Source of the DNA: Comamonadaceae bacterium
Lineage (GTDB): Bacteria > Pseudomonadota > Gammaproteobacteria > Burkholderiales > Burkholderiaceae_C
Length of the DNA stretch: 43,925 nt
Reading direction: 5' to 3'
NCBI GenBank assembly: GCA_947475685.1
Contig: CANJNC010000026.1
Span: forward strand, 1-43,925
How positions within the stretch are numbered: position 1 is the stretch's first letter; each line of letters opens with the position of its first letter. Under the pieces are notes generated by a model that had not been told where the DNA came from, made no database searches, and saw nothing but the letters and a program-made list of their open reading frames with translations. Positions 8,457-17,369 of the stretch are shown piece by piece. The position numbers were made by a program, and so were the translations under genes.

Positions 8457-9845
8457 TCAGTGCCTTAGGCTTTCATTTTTGCATTCAAGTGCAGCATTTT
8501 CTCCAGCAATCATACCTAATACAGTGGCGCTTAAAAGACCGTTTCCTGATACATAACCATCACCACCTTGAAGCCCACTAAAACCGACGGCCGCACCACC
8601 TCCAGCAAATAAATTTCGGATGATTGAATTGTCAGTTTTCAAAACATGCGCTTTTTCATCTACCATTAAACCGCCTTGAGTATGAAATAAAGCTGCATTC
8701 ACTCTGGTGATCACATATGGTTTTTTAAGTGGCGATAACCCGAAGTCCTTTCTGCCAAATTGATCGCTCTTTTGACCCAATGCAATTAAATTGTAGTTCT
8801 CCAGGGTTTGTCTTAAATTGGATGCATTGATATTGAATTCTTTACATAAAATTTCAAGATCGTCGTATTCTTTAGCGCCACCCATATCTACTAGGTTTTT
8901 ATAAGTTGGTTGATATTTGCAAACATAATCCCTAATGTTTGAGTCATAAATTGCGAATGCCTCATTACCCTGTTCCATGACAAATTTGGCAAATCCAGAA
9001 TATCCCTTGTTCTCATTACCAAATCGACATCCATTCCTGTTTATAAAAAAAGCACCCTTTTCAGTAATGCTCCATGTAAGCAATTCTCCGTGGGGGTAGG
9101 CTACGCTTGCGTGTGCTTGGTAGGATCCAACATTTCCAAGTTTTGCGTCAAGGAATTGCCCCCACTCGATGGCTTCTCCTTGAGCACTTTGAGCTCCAAA
9201 GTATTGCGAGCCACTTAATTCTGGACAAAACTGTTTAACCAAAGATGGATTTGCACCAAAACCATTCGTTGCAATAATAATTTTCTTTGCATTCACAACA
9301 TAATAATGATCTTTAGTTCCAATTTCAGCGCCTATCACAGTACCATCTTGTTGAGTTCTTAGGCGTCTTAGGGGATTATTAAATGCCAGATCGATGCCCT
9401 TGTTTTGAACTGTTTTGGCCAAAGAATTGATTAACTCTGATCCCTGTCCTGTTGGCTGAGTGTGAAGTCTAGGAATAGAGTGGCCCACGTGTTTGTAATT
9501 GGTGTATAAATTGATTTCAACGCCACAATAGTCAACCAACCATTCAACCAGTCTAGCTGATTCGTTAACGATTGTCGCGATCAAATGTGATGAATCGTGT
9601 TGTCCGGAAACGCGTTCCATGTCTGCGATCATTTGAGATACGCTGTCATTGATGCCAGCGGCTTTTTGCATTCGAGTTCCTGCCGCTGGAATAGAGCCGC
9701 AAGAAAGCACGGTGTTGCCTGCAAAACGGTCAAATTTTTCAACGATAGCTACGCTACAACCTTGCTCGTGAGCCTTTATTGCCGCTATCAGTCCACACGC
9801 GCCAGCTCCAGCAACCAACACATCAACATCAACTTGTTCTTCCAT
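8457..9845 (-). CDS. FAD-dependent oxidoreductase, fumarate reductase/3-ketosteroid dehydrogenase-like
   Basis: 462 residues. The N-terminus DVLVAGAGACGLIAA near 8-22 is the Rossmann dinucleotide-binding turn. AGNTVLSCGSIPAAGTR near 42-58 is the second FAD contact, and RNLFAGGGAAVGFSGLQGGDGYVSG-type sequence (split here for brevity) near 418-442 is the C-terminal FAD-binding region of the FAD_binding_2 family. The family oxidises or reduces C-C bonds next to a carbonyl, such as succinate/fumarate, 3-ketosteroid or tricarballylate. It is the first gene of the minus-strand run, read from a divergent 114-base region. AGAGG is a good ribosome site. A second protein of the same family lies at 32194-33765. 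Confidence 0.85.
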   Translation of the reverse strand: MEEQVDVDVLVAGAGACGLIAAIKAHEQGCSVAIVEKFDRFAGNTVLSCGSIPAAGTRMQKAAGINDSVSQMIADMERVSGQHDSSHLIATIVNESARLVEWLVDYCGVEINLYTNYKHVGHSIPRLHTQPTGQGSELINSLAKTVQNKGIDLAFNNPLRRLRTQQDGTVIGAEIGTKDHYYVVNAKKIIIATNGFGANPSLVKQFCPELSGSQYFGAQSAQGEAIEWGQFLDAKLGNVGSYQAHASVAYPHGELLTWSITEKGAFFINRNGCRFGNENKGYSGFAKFVMEQGNEAFAIYDSNIRDYVCKYQPTYKNLVDMGGAKEYDDLEILCKEFNINASNLRQTLENYNLIALGQKSDQFGRKDFGLSPLKKPYVITRVNAALFHTQGGLMVDEKAHVLKTDNSIIRNLFAGGGAAVGFSGLQGGDGYVSGNGLLSATVLGMIAGENAALECKNESLRH

Positions 9846-9894
9846 GTCGATTCCTCTTTTGAAAATTCTATATCAGTTAGCCATTAGATATCAC

Positions 9895-9923
9895 TTCGAC
9901 AAATATGCTTTAAAGATTATAAT
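9895..9923 (+). promoter_or_regulatory. Candidate sigma-70 promoter for the Bug gene at 9960
   Basis: In the divergent gap, TCGACA at 9896-9901 (five of six to the -35 consensus) is followed after 16 bases by TATAAT at 9918-9923. The Bug start codon is 36 bases further. This is a strong-looking match but was found by eye in an AT-rich gap. Confidence 0.5.
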
Positions 9924-9959
9924 GCTTACAAATATCGTTCAAATGAAGGGTGATCTGCG

Positions 9960-10949
9960 ATGAAAAATATGTATTATTCTGATATGAATAGACGGTTTTT
10001 TTTGATGTCGATGTCATCTTTAAGCTTGACGAAAAGCCTGGCTGAGGATTTTCCAACCAAGTCCATTAAATTAATTATTCCCTATGCGCCTGGGGGAGCT
10101 ACGGATATTTTGGGCAGAAGTATTGCCCAAAAAATGTCAGATATTTTAGGTCAAGCCGTCATTGTTGATAATAAAGCTGGGGCTGGCGGTAACATCGGTG
10201 CTGATTTTGTAGCCAAATCTACGCCAGATGGATATACCCTTGTGATGGGGACGATTGGGACTCATGCGATCAATTCCAGTCTCTATACTAAAATGCCATT
10301 TGATCCAGTAAAGGATTTTTCTCCCATTAGCTTGGTTCTTACGAATCAATTGGTTTTACTGGTAAACCCTTCCTTGCCCATTAAAACAATTGATGATTTA
10401 GTGTCTTATTCCAAGATGAGCAATGTTCGTTTGAATTTTGGCTCAGCTGGAAATGGAAGTTCTCACCATCTCTCATCTGAAATGTTAAAAGCCAAAGCTG
10501 GCATTGTGATGGAGCATATTCCATATAAAGGTAGTGCGCCCGCTTTGACTGATTTGATGTCTGGTACTATTCAGGTTCTTTTCTCAGATATTGCTGGGGC
10601 CCTTGCCTACATTAAAGCAGATAGAGTACGAGCTCTTGCTGTTGGTGGCTTGCGAAGATCGTCCTTGTTGCCAGAGCTTCCTACTATAGCTGAAGGATTA
10701 AAAATACCAGGCTTTGAGGTCAGTGCATGGATGGGGATTTTGGCACCTGCCAACACACCTAATGGTGTCATCGAAAAATTAAATCTCGTGTTAAATAAGA
10801 TAACAAAAATGCAGGACGTCAAGGAAAGATTTTTTGATCTTGGGGCTGAACCGACTGGTAGTTCACCGCAAGAATTTACGGATCATATTAAATTAGAAAC
10901 CCTCAAATGGAATCAAATTGTGAATCAAGCGAAAGTTAAATTGAGTTAA
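9960..10949 (+). CDS. Bug/TctC-family periplasmic binding protein with Tat-like signal
   Basis: 329 residues. The N-terminus contains NRRFFLMSMSSLSL, which resembles a twin-arginine export signal (R-R-x-F-L) followed by a short hydrophobic stretch; other Bug proteins here have ordinary Sec signals. The body is canonical: DFPTKSIKLIIPYAPGGATD, ILGRSIAQKMSDILGQ, DNKAGAGGNIGADFV, TPDGYTLVMG, PYKGSAPALTDLMSGTI and PELPTIAEGLKIPGFE. AAGGG at 9946-9950 is the ribosome site. It starts the plus-strand side of a divergent pair with the FAD oxidoreductase and precedes an MFS carrier by 71 bases, so two uptake systems may serve the same pathway. Confidence 0.9.
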   Translation: MKNMYYSDMNRRFFLMSMSSLSLTKSLAEDFPTKSIKLIIPYAPGGATDILGRSIAQKMSDILGQAVIVDNKAGAGGNIGADFVAKSTPDGYTLVMGTIGTHAINSSLYTKMPFDPVKDFSPISLVLTNQLVLLVNPSLPIKTIDDLVSYSKMSNVRLNFGSAGNGSSHHLSSEMLKAKAGIVMEHIPYKGSAPALTDLMSGTIQVLFSDIAGALAYIKADRVRALAVGGLRRSSLLPELPTIAEGLKIPGFEVSAWMGILAPANTPNGVIEKLNLVLNKITKMQDVKERFFDLGAEPTGSSPQEFTDHIKLETLKWNQIVNQAKVKLS

Positions 10950-11020
10950 TGAAGTTTATGAAATTTATGAAATTTTCTCTTGGACGATAATCGATTAAGT
11001 CTTACACGGGCAGCAACAAA

Positions 11021-12250
11021 ATGATCAAAGCCAATTTGTCCATTTTGATAGGTGTGTCTGTGATGCTCACACTGAGCATGGGGATGCGACAAAGTCTTGG
11101 GGTATTTATGTTGCCCCTCACCACAGAGACTGGTATTTCAATTTCCCAGTTCACCTTGGCCATTGCTGTTCAGAATCTTTCGTGGGGTTTTTTGCAGCCT
11201 TGGGTGGGTGCATGGGCTGGAAGAAATGGCTATCGCCATCTCTTACTGACCGGCTCGGTGCTGTATGTTGCAGGTTTGAGCCTGCTTGCCGTGTCACACA
11301 ACTTTCTTTCGGTCTTAATAGGCGCTGGTGTTTTAATTGGGTTGTCGATGTCTTGCACCGGCTCGGCAATGGCAATGGCCGTTGCTACGCGTTGCGTATC
11401 TCCTAGCATGCAAAGCACAATTTTGGGTGTTGTATCTGCAGCGGGTTCCCTTGGCGCCCTCTTGGCCGCCCCCATTGGACAGACCTTGTCTCAAAGCTAT
11501 GGTTGGCGAGTGGGCATCATGGGCTTTGCTGTTTTGAGCATTTGTATGATTCTCGCAGCATGGTTGGCCTCAAAAGTGGATAAATTACCTATTCCAGAGA
11601 ATTCAGAATTTGACAGAAACAGTGCTGGTTTTGTCGCTCGAATTGCTCTTAAACATCCGCCCTTTTTAGTCTTGACCATTGCTTTTTTTGTTTGCGGTAT
11701 GCAACTCGTTTTTTTAACCACTCATTTACCCACCTATATTGAGATCTGCGGACTTGACCCCATGCTGAGTGCGCAAGCGCTTGGTACGATTGGTTTATTC
11801 AATGCTATGGGAAGCTTGTTTTTTGGTTGGGCAGGAGGGAGGTCGAACAAGTTATTCATTCTAGGGATGATCTACATTCTGCGCTCCATTGGAATTGGGT
11901 TTTATTTTTACTTAGATCCGACCCCGTCCTCGACCTTGATTTTTGCAGCCTATATTGGATTCTTATGGCTAGGTGTTGCACCTCTTGTCACGGGTTGGAT
12001 CAGTGATGCTTTTGGACTGAGATGGCAAGCCATGTTAAGCGGCATCACTTTCATGAGTCACCAATTGGGAAGTTTCATCGGAGCTTTTGGTGGAGGGCTT
12101 GTCTATGATGCGCTTGGTTCCTATAACTTGGCTATCCAAGTGGGTGTAATGGTGGGCTTCTTGGCAGGTGTTATTCAATGTATATATGCGTTGGTGTCAA
12201 ATGATGGACCTTCACTATTTAAACAAACTAGTCAATCTCAAAATATTTAA
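11021..12250 (+). CDS. Major facilitator superfamily transporter, carboxylate type
   Basis: 409 residues with about twelve hydrophobic segments in two halves, split by a hydrophilic loop near 190-215. GMRQSLGVFMLPLTTETG near 21-38 is the start typical of the oxalate/formate antiporter and monocarboxylate (MCT) subgroup. WAGRNGYRHLLLTG near 65-78 is the loop 2-3 motif of the superfamily. The inner-membrane carrier probably moves a small organic acid. Its start ATG has only a weak ribosome site. It lies between a Bug gene and an amidohydrolase gene on the same strand, giving a likely import-and-hydrolysis module. Confidence 0.85.
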   Translation: MIKANLSILIGVSVMLTLSMGMRQSLGVFMLPLTTETGISISQFTLAIAVQNLSWGFLQPWVGAWAGRNGYRHLLLTGSVLYVAGLSLLAVSHNFLSVLIGAGVLIGLSMSCTGSAMAMAVATRCVSPSMQSTILGVVSAAGSLGALLAAPIGQTLSQSYGWRVGIMGFAVLSICMILAAWLASKVDKLPIPENSEFDRNSAGFVARIALKHPPFLVLTIAFFVCGMQLVFLTTHLPTYIEICGLDPMLSAQALGTIGLFNAMGSLFFGWAGGRSNKLFILGMIYILRSIGIGFYFYLDPTPSSTLIFAAYIGFLWLGVAPLVTGWISDAFGLRWQAMLSGITFMSHQLGSFIGAFGGGLVYDALGSYNLAIQVGVMVGFLAGVIQCIYALVSNDGPSLFKQTSQSQNI

Positions 12251-12319
12251 AAAGATATAAATGCATTAACAGTTTTTTTGATTCAAAATTAAATAACAAA
12301 TAACTTTTTAAAAATAAGA

Positions 12320-13216
12320 ATGTCAACCCAATTAATTCCAATTATTGATTCGCATCACCATATTTGGCTCTTGAAAAATATCCCATGGCTTCAAGGACCG
12401 ATTTTGCCACGCATTTTTGGTGACTATTCTTCGATGAAATGTGATTACACCGGTGAAGATTACCTTCGAGACTTAAATTCTAATGGTGTGAGGAAGTCTG
12501 TCTATGTCCAGGCCAACTGGGATAATGATAAAGGCCTAGAAGAGGTCCAGTGGGTTCAATCTGTTGCAGACAGTTGTGCATTTCCTCATGCAATTGTTGG
12601 ATATGCTGATATATCAGCACAAGGATTGCCTCGTCTTTTAGATGATCAAATGAAATGTAGAAATTTTAGGGGTATTCGTCAACAACTCCACTGGCACCCA
12701 AATCCTCAGTATAAATTTGCTTCAACTCCAGATCTAATGAAGTCCAAAGAGTGGTTAAAAGGTTTCAAGGAAATTGAAAGTCGAGGATTAACTTTCGATT
12801 TGCAAATTTTTTCAAATCAAATGAGTGATGGTTTCGATTTAGTTCAGGAGTTTCCTAAAACAAATTTCATCTTAACGCATGCTGGGATGCTTGAAAGCAA
12901 TCGACCAGAGGACATTGATAATTGGCGAAATGGCATGCAAAAATTAGCTAAATGTCCAAATTTGTTTGTTAAATTATCAGGCTTGGGGACCTTTGTGCAC
13001 AAGTGTGAAACCCAAGTTTGGGAGCCTATTGTGGATGAAATGATTGCCCTTTTTGGAGCTGAAAGGTGTATGTTTGGCACCAATTTTCCGGTTGAAAAAC
13101 TATGGACCACTTATAGTCAAATGGTTTCAACTATACGCCAGTGCTTATCCAAATATCCATTAAGCGTTCAAAATGCAGTTCTGCATGAAACCGCTTCAAG
13201 GATTTATAAAATTTAG
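12320..13216 (+). CDS. Amidohydrolase family protein (COG3618, lactonase-like)
   Basis: 298 residues of the TIM-barrel amidohydrolase-2 family. PIIDSHHHIWLL near 8-19 is the first-strand His-x-His motif. SVYVQANW, FRGIRQQLHWHP, FILTHAGM (His near 190), VKLSGLGTF and FGTNFPVEKL near 251-260 follow in order. The usual strand-8 Asp (GSDWP) is here Asn (GTNFP), as is common in L-fucono- or rhamnono-lactonase-like members. The likely job is hydrolysis of a lactone or cyclic ester/amide in the cytoplasm. It shares only family-level resemblance with the amidohydrolase at 5710-6615. It lies downstream of the MFS carrier and upstream of the HyuAB unit. Confidence 0.82.
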   Translation: MSTQLIPIIDSHHHIWLLKNIPWLQGPILPRIFGDYSSMKCDYTGEDYLRDLNSNGVRKSVYVQANWDNDKGLEEVQWVQSVADSCAFPHAIVGYADISAQGLPRLLDDQMKCRNFRGIRQQLHWHPNPQYKFASTPDLMKSKEWLKGFKEIESRGLTFDLQIFSNQMSDGFDLVQEFPKTNFILTHAGMLESNRPEDIDNWRNGMQKLAKCPNLFVKLSGLGTFVHKCETQVWEPIVDEMIALFGAERCMFGTNFPVEKLWTTYSQMVSTIRQCLSKYPLSVQNAVLHETASRIYKI

Positions 13217-13356
13217 CTTTTTTGAGTTTTTAAATCAAAATTAGATTTATTGATACAAATTAGTCGAATTGCGTCTTTCCAGTCGCTAGCCAATATTACC
13301 TAGGGTTAAACCTGACTAGTTTCGGGGCTTATTGCATGTGTTAAAGCGCAGCAAAG

Positions 13357-13385
13357 TTGTAATATGTAACATCGTTACGTATATA
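13357..13385 (+). promoter_or_regulatory. Candidate promoter with palindromic operator in its spacer, upstream of hyuA-like gene
   Basis: TTGTAA (13357-13362) and TATATA (13380-13385) are 17 bases apart. The palindrome GTAAC-atc-GTTAC (13366-13378) sits inside the spacer. The start codon of the HyuA-like gene is 26 bases downstream. A repressor bound here would block RNA polymerase; the IclR gene in the same unit is the obvious candidate (inference). Confidence 0.35.
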
Positions 13386-13411
13386 TAAATTTCTGACCAT
13401 CTAACATCCAT

Positions 13412-15466
13412 ATGAGTCTTGCCCATTTAAGAATTGCCGCTGATGTGGGCGGTACCTTTACCGATATTGCTATTTTTGACGAAAAATCTGGTCACATCCA
13501 ATTGGGAAAGTCTTTAACCACGGCTAAAAAACTAGTGACTGGCATTCAAAATGGCGTTTCACGTGCTGGGGAGTCGTTTGAAAAAGCGAATCTATTTCTG
13601 CATGGAACCACAGTCGCTATCAATACATTGCTTGAACGCAGCGGCGCAAAGACTGCACTCATTACCACGCAGGGATTTAGAGATATATATGAAATAGGTC
13701 GAATCAACAGGCCTGAGGCCTACAACCTTTTTTTTAAAAAACACAAACCGCTGATTGATCGATACTTGCGCTTTGAAGTATCTGAGAGGTTACTAAACGA
13801 CGGGGCAATTCTGCGTCCTTTAAAATACGATGAGTTGGAAAAAATTGCTGTCGAGCTTGAGATTAATCAAATTGAATCTGTTTGCATTATTTTTATGCAT
13901 TCATATCTTCGCTCAGATCATGAGTTATTGGCCAAGGAGTTCTTTCTTAAAAGGCTGCCGCATGTATTTGTTTCTGCATCTTATGAGTTATCACAAGAAT
14001 ACAGAGAATATGAGAGAACTTCCACAGTAGCTGCGAATGCTTATATCGGCCCGCGTGTTAAGTCGTATTTAAGTGGAGTCGTCTCCCATCTCAAAGAGCA
14101 GCAATTTAGTGGGCACTTCTTAATTGTTCAATCAACAGGCGGTTTATACAGCGTAGAGCAGGCACAACGTGAGTGCATTCGCATGATTGAGTCAGGACCT
14201 GCGGCGGGTCTTATCGCTACCAAGGAGCTATGCAATTTTATTGGCATCAAAGATGCAATTGCTTTTGATATGGGTGGGACAACAGCAAAATCTGGCGTTA
14301 TTTTAAACGGTGAAGTGCTGATGACATCAAACTCTATGATAGGTGGTTACGCGGAAGGACTGCCTATTCAAATTCCAATGATCGATATTCAGGAAGTCGG
14401 GACTGGTGGTGGGAGCATTGCGAGAATAGGGCCAGCAAACTCTTTGAGAGTTGGTCCTCAAAGTGCGGGCTCTGAACCAGGTCCAGTATGCTATGGATTG
14501 GGTGGTGAAGAGCCTACCGTGACAGATGCAAACTTAATATTAGGTCGATTATCAGCAGAGCGCTTTTTAGGCGGGGAGATGAAGCTTGATGAAGATTTAT
14601 GTAGAAGACTTTTTGATGAAAAGCTAGCTCGACCTTTGGGCTTAACCGTTGAGAAAGCAGCTGAAGGTGTAATCAAAATTGCTGCAGCTACCATGTCAAA
14701 TGTAGTTAAACGAGTAACAACAGAAAGAGGAGTGGATGCGAGAGATTTTCCAATGGTGGCTTTTGGCGGAGCTGGGCCACTTCACGCGTTACTTGTTGCG
14801 AAAGAATTAAAAATTAGGGAAGTGATTATTCCCAATGCGCCAGGACATTTTTCGGCTTATGGCATGTTAGTTGCAAATTTAAGACGTGACTATGTGCGAA
14901 CCTTATTCATTAATTTACAAGAGTTTGATTTTGACCAAATTGAGCAAATCTTAAAGGCTCTAGAATTTGAAGGACGAGATGAAATTAAGAATGCCTCCCC
15001 GACTGTTGCAGGTATATCGATTTCACGTGGATTAGACATGCGATATATCGGTCAAGAACATGCGGTAACAGTCGAAATCCCTATGTCTGCCTATGAAAAT
15101 AAGGACATCATGGCAATTAAATCTGCTTTTGATAAAGTCCACCTTCAGAGGTATGGATATTATTCAGATAAGGAGAGTGCAGAAATCGTGAGTATACGTA
15201 CCTCAGTGACTGGGCAGATGCCAAAACCAACGCTTACCAATCTGGCATCACATAAGGATTCAATTCAACATCAAACACGCATCTCTTACTTTGATGGCAA
15301 GGCCCAATCTGTTCCAGTTTATTGGAGGCCCGATTTGGGTGCTGGCTTTGAAGCACACGGCCCTGCCTTTATTGAAGAATATGCCTCTACAACAACTCTT
15401 TTTGCCAACGATATTGTTCGAGTAGATGAGGTTGGTAACCTTCGCATTCAGGTCTCAAATGATTAA
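13412..15466 (+). CDS. Hydantoinase/oxoprolinase family subunit A (HyuA-type)
   Basis: 684 residues, full length for HyuA/oxoprolinase-N/acetone carboxylase beta-type proteins. AADVGGTFTDIAIFDE near 8-23 is the N-terminal ATP-binding (actin-like) motif. VQSTGGLYSVEQA near 240, IESGPAAGL near 260, AFDMGGTTAKSG near 286-297 and AFGGAGPLHA near 448-457 are the remaining family blocks. The subunit normally drives ATP-dependent opening of a cyclic amide (hydantoin, oxoproline) or carboxylation of a ketone together with the B subunit. The HyuB-type gene overlaps its end by eight bases, so the two are probably made in equal amounts. The substrate cannot be told from the sequence. Confidence 0.9.
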   Translation: MSLAHLRIAADVGGTFTDIAIFDEKSGHIQLGKSLTTAKKLVTGIQNGVSRAGESFEKANLFLHGTTVAINTLLERSGAKTALITTQGFRDIYEIGRINRPEAYNLFFKKHKPLIDRYLRFEVSERLLNDGAILRPLKYDELEKIAVELEINQIESVCIIFMHSYLRSDHELLAKEFFLKRLPHVFVSASYELSQEYREYERTSTVAANAYIGPRVKSYLSGVVSHLKEQQFSGHFLIVQSTGGLYSVEQAQRECIRMIESGPAAGLIATKELCNFIGIKDAIAFDMGGTTAKSGVILNGEVLMTSNSMIGGYAEGLPIQIPMIDIQEVGTGGGSIARIGPANSLRVGPQSAGSEPGPVCYGLGGEEPTVTDANLILGRLSAERFLGGEMKLDEDLCRRLFDEKLARPLGLTVEKAAEGVIKIAAATMSNVVKRVTTERGVDARDFPMVAFGGAGPLHALLVAKELKIREVIIPNAPGHFSAYGMLVANLRRDYVRTLFINLQEFDFDQIEQILKALEFEGRDEIKNASPTVAGISISRGLDMRYIGQEHAVTVEIPMSAYENKDIMAIKSAFDKVHLQRYGYYSDKESAEIVSIRTSVTGQMPKPTLTNLASHKDSIQHQTRISYFDGKAQSVPVYWRPDLGAGFEAHGPAFIEEYASTTTLFANDIVRVDEVGNLRIQVSND

Positions 15467-17363
15467 GTCCAATAATTCACAAATTACACACGATCCAGTG
15501 GTCACTGAGATCATACGAAATGCTGTTGTGGCCATTACAGAGGAGATGAAATCTAACCTCATGCGTACTGCGTACAACATGATAATTTACGAAGCTTTGG
15601 ATTTCACAGTTGGTTTATTCGATTCGAAAGGAAATACTGTTTCAATTGGGATCGGTTTACCAATGTTCATCAGAGGCATGAGCAATACGGTCAAGAGAAT
15701 GATCGCTAAGTTTGATTACCAAGGGCTTGATGAAGGCGACGTTTTACTGACCAATGATGCTTATATCACGGGTAGTCACCTCAATCACATGACCTTTGTT
15801 GTCCCAATATTTTGGCATGAAAAAGTCGTTGCTTTTTCTGCTTGCATGGCCCATTGGCAAGACGTTGGAGGGACGCTTGATGGGATGACGAACGATATTT
15901 ATTCTGAGGGTCTTCAAGTTCCAATTATCAAAGCCTATCTTCAAGGAAAGCCCAATCAAGATTTAATCGATATCATTGAAATGAACGTGCGTATACCTGA
16001 GCGCGCAATGGGAGATTTCAAGGCACAAATAGCCGCCGTTAAAACGGGCGAACGTCGCTATCTTGAACTACTGAAGAAATTTGAGCTGCAAGCAGTTGAT
16101 CTTTCTATTCAGCAAATTTTTGAGCAAAGTGAAGCGAGTGTGCGGGAAGTAGTTAAGTCGATCCCAGACGGAGAGTATTTTGCAGAGTCATTCATGGACG
16201 ATGACGGAGTCGAATTAGGAAAAAAAATACCTATACGTGTAAAAGTTATTGTTATTGGCGATCAAATGACAATCGATTTAACTGATGTCAGTTCTCAAGT
16301 GAAGGGTTTTTATAACTCAGGCGAGGCAGCTGGAATAGCTTGTGCGCAAGTTGCATTCAAGTGTCTAACCGCTGCCAATGAGTTACCCATTAACGACGGG
16401 TGTTTCCGAGCTTTGAAGGTAATCTTACCCCCTGGGAAAGTTATAAGTGCAACACGACCCGCTCCTATGCGCTGGTGGATGACTTTCCCAATGACTGTGG
16501 TTGATACTGTATTTAAGGCACTGTCTACGGCAATACCAGAAAAAGTTATTGCTGGTCATCATGCTGATTTAGTCATTGCAAGCGTTCATGGAAAAACACC
16601 TATAGAAAATAAACTCTTTTTATATTTGGGTGGTCTAATTGGTGGAGGCTGGGGTGCAAAGTTCAATGAAGACGGAATGAGTGCGACCATTGCGATCAAT
16701 GATGGAGATACGCACAATGGGCCATCTGAGCAAGTTGAAGCTAAATATCCACTTATAGTTGAAAAATACGGCCTGAGGGACAACTCGGGAGGAGCGGGGC
16801 GTCACCGTGGAGGTCTAGGGACTGAACAAATCGTAAGTGTTAAGTCTGACATCATGTTCAACTCTCAAATTGAACGGGTTGAATGTAAACCATGGGGCTT
16901 ATTTGGAGGTCTTTCAGCAATGGGCAATCAGGTAGGGATCTCAAAGGGCGGTAAGACTGAGCTCTATTCAACGGGAAAGGTATTTTCAAAATTGCTTACA
17001 AAGGGCAATCAGTGGATATTGCGCTCTGGGGGGGGAGGAGGGTTCGGATCGCCTTTGGAGAGAAAGTTGGAGGATGTTGAGCGAGATGTAAAAAATGGCT
17101 ATGTATCTGCAGAGGCAGCCATTGAACTTTATGGCACTGTTATAGATATAAATACGGGAAAAGTTAATTTTAAAGAAAGCGTAGAGCTTAGAAAGCGAAT
17201 GTTCGACCAAGGACTTCCAAACGACGATTCAATGACAAATACCAAAAGTAATGAAAAAATTGTTGTTCACAAGCGTGCATCTCTTAAAGTAAGGCTTGCT
17301 GCGGAAAGTCTTTATCGACAAGCAAATCAAGAGGGATTAATCCGTTGGAGATGTTGTAGTTAA
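15459..17363 (+). CDS. Hydantoinase/oxoprolinase family subunit B (HyuB-type)
   Basis: 634 residues of the hydantoinase_B family. THDPVVTEIIRNAVVAITEEM near the start (shown in part), SNLMRTAYNMIIYEALDFT, GDVLLTNDAYITGSHLNHM near 98-116, AHWQDVGG near 130, EAKYPLIVEKYGLRDNSGG near 428-446 and GGGGFGSPLER near 527 are characteristic blocks. Its C-terminal tail of about 50 residues after ELRKRMF has no recognised family motif. ATG 15459 was chosen because it is the overlap start (eight bases into the hyuA-like gene); an ATG at 15426 would add eleven residues. It works with subunit A and is followed by the IclR gene after six bases. Confidence 0.88.
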   Translation: MIKSNNSQITHDPVVTEIIRNAVVAITEEMKSNLMRTAYNMIIYEALDFTVGLFDSKGNTVSIGIGLPMFIRGMSNTVKRMIAKFDYQGLDEGDVLLTNDAYITGSHLNHMTFVVPIFWHEKVVAFSACMAHWQDVGGTLDGMTNDIYSEGLQVPIIKAYLQGKPNQDLIDIIEMNVRIPERAMGDFKAQIAAVKTGERRYLELLKKFELQAVDLSIQQIFEQSEASVREVVKSIPDGEYFAESFMDDDGVELGKKIPIRVKVIVIGDQMTIDLTDVSSQVKGFYNSGEAAGIACAQVAFKCLTAANELPINDGCFRALKVILPPGKVISATRPAPMRWWMTFPMTVVDTVFKALSTAIPEKVIAGHHADLVIASVHGKTPIENKLFLYLGGLIGGGWGAKFNEDGMSATIAINDGDTHNGPSEQVEAKYPLIVEKYGLRDNSGGAGRHRGGLGTEQIVSVKSDIMFNSQIERVECKPWGLFGGLSAMGNQVGISKGGKTELYSTGKVFSKLLTKGNQWILRSGGGGGFGSPLERKLEDVERDVKNGYVSAEAAIELYGTVIDINTGKVNFKESVELRKRMFDQGLPNDDSMTNTKSNEKIVVHKRASLKVRLAAESLYRQANQEGLIRWRCCS

Positions 17364-17369
17364 ATTACT

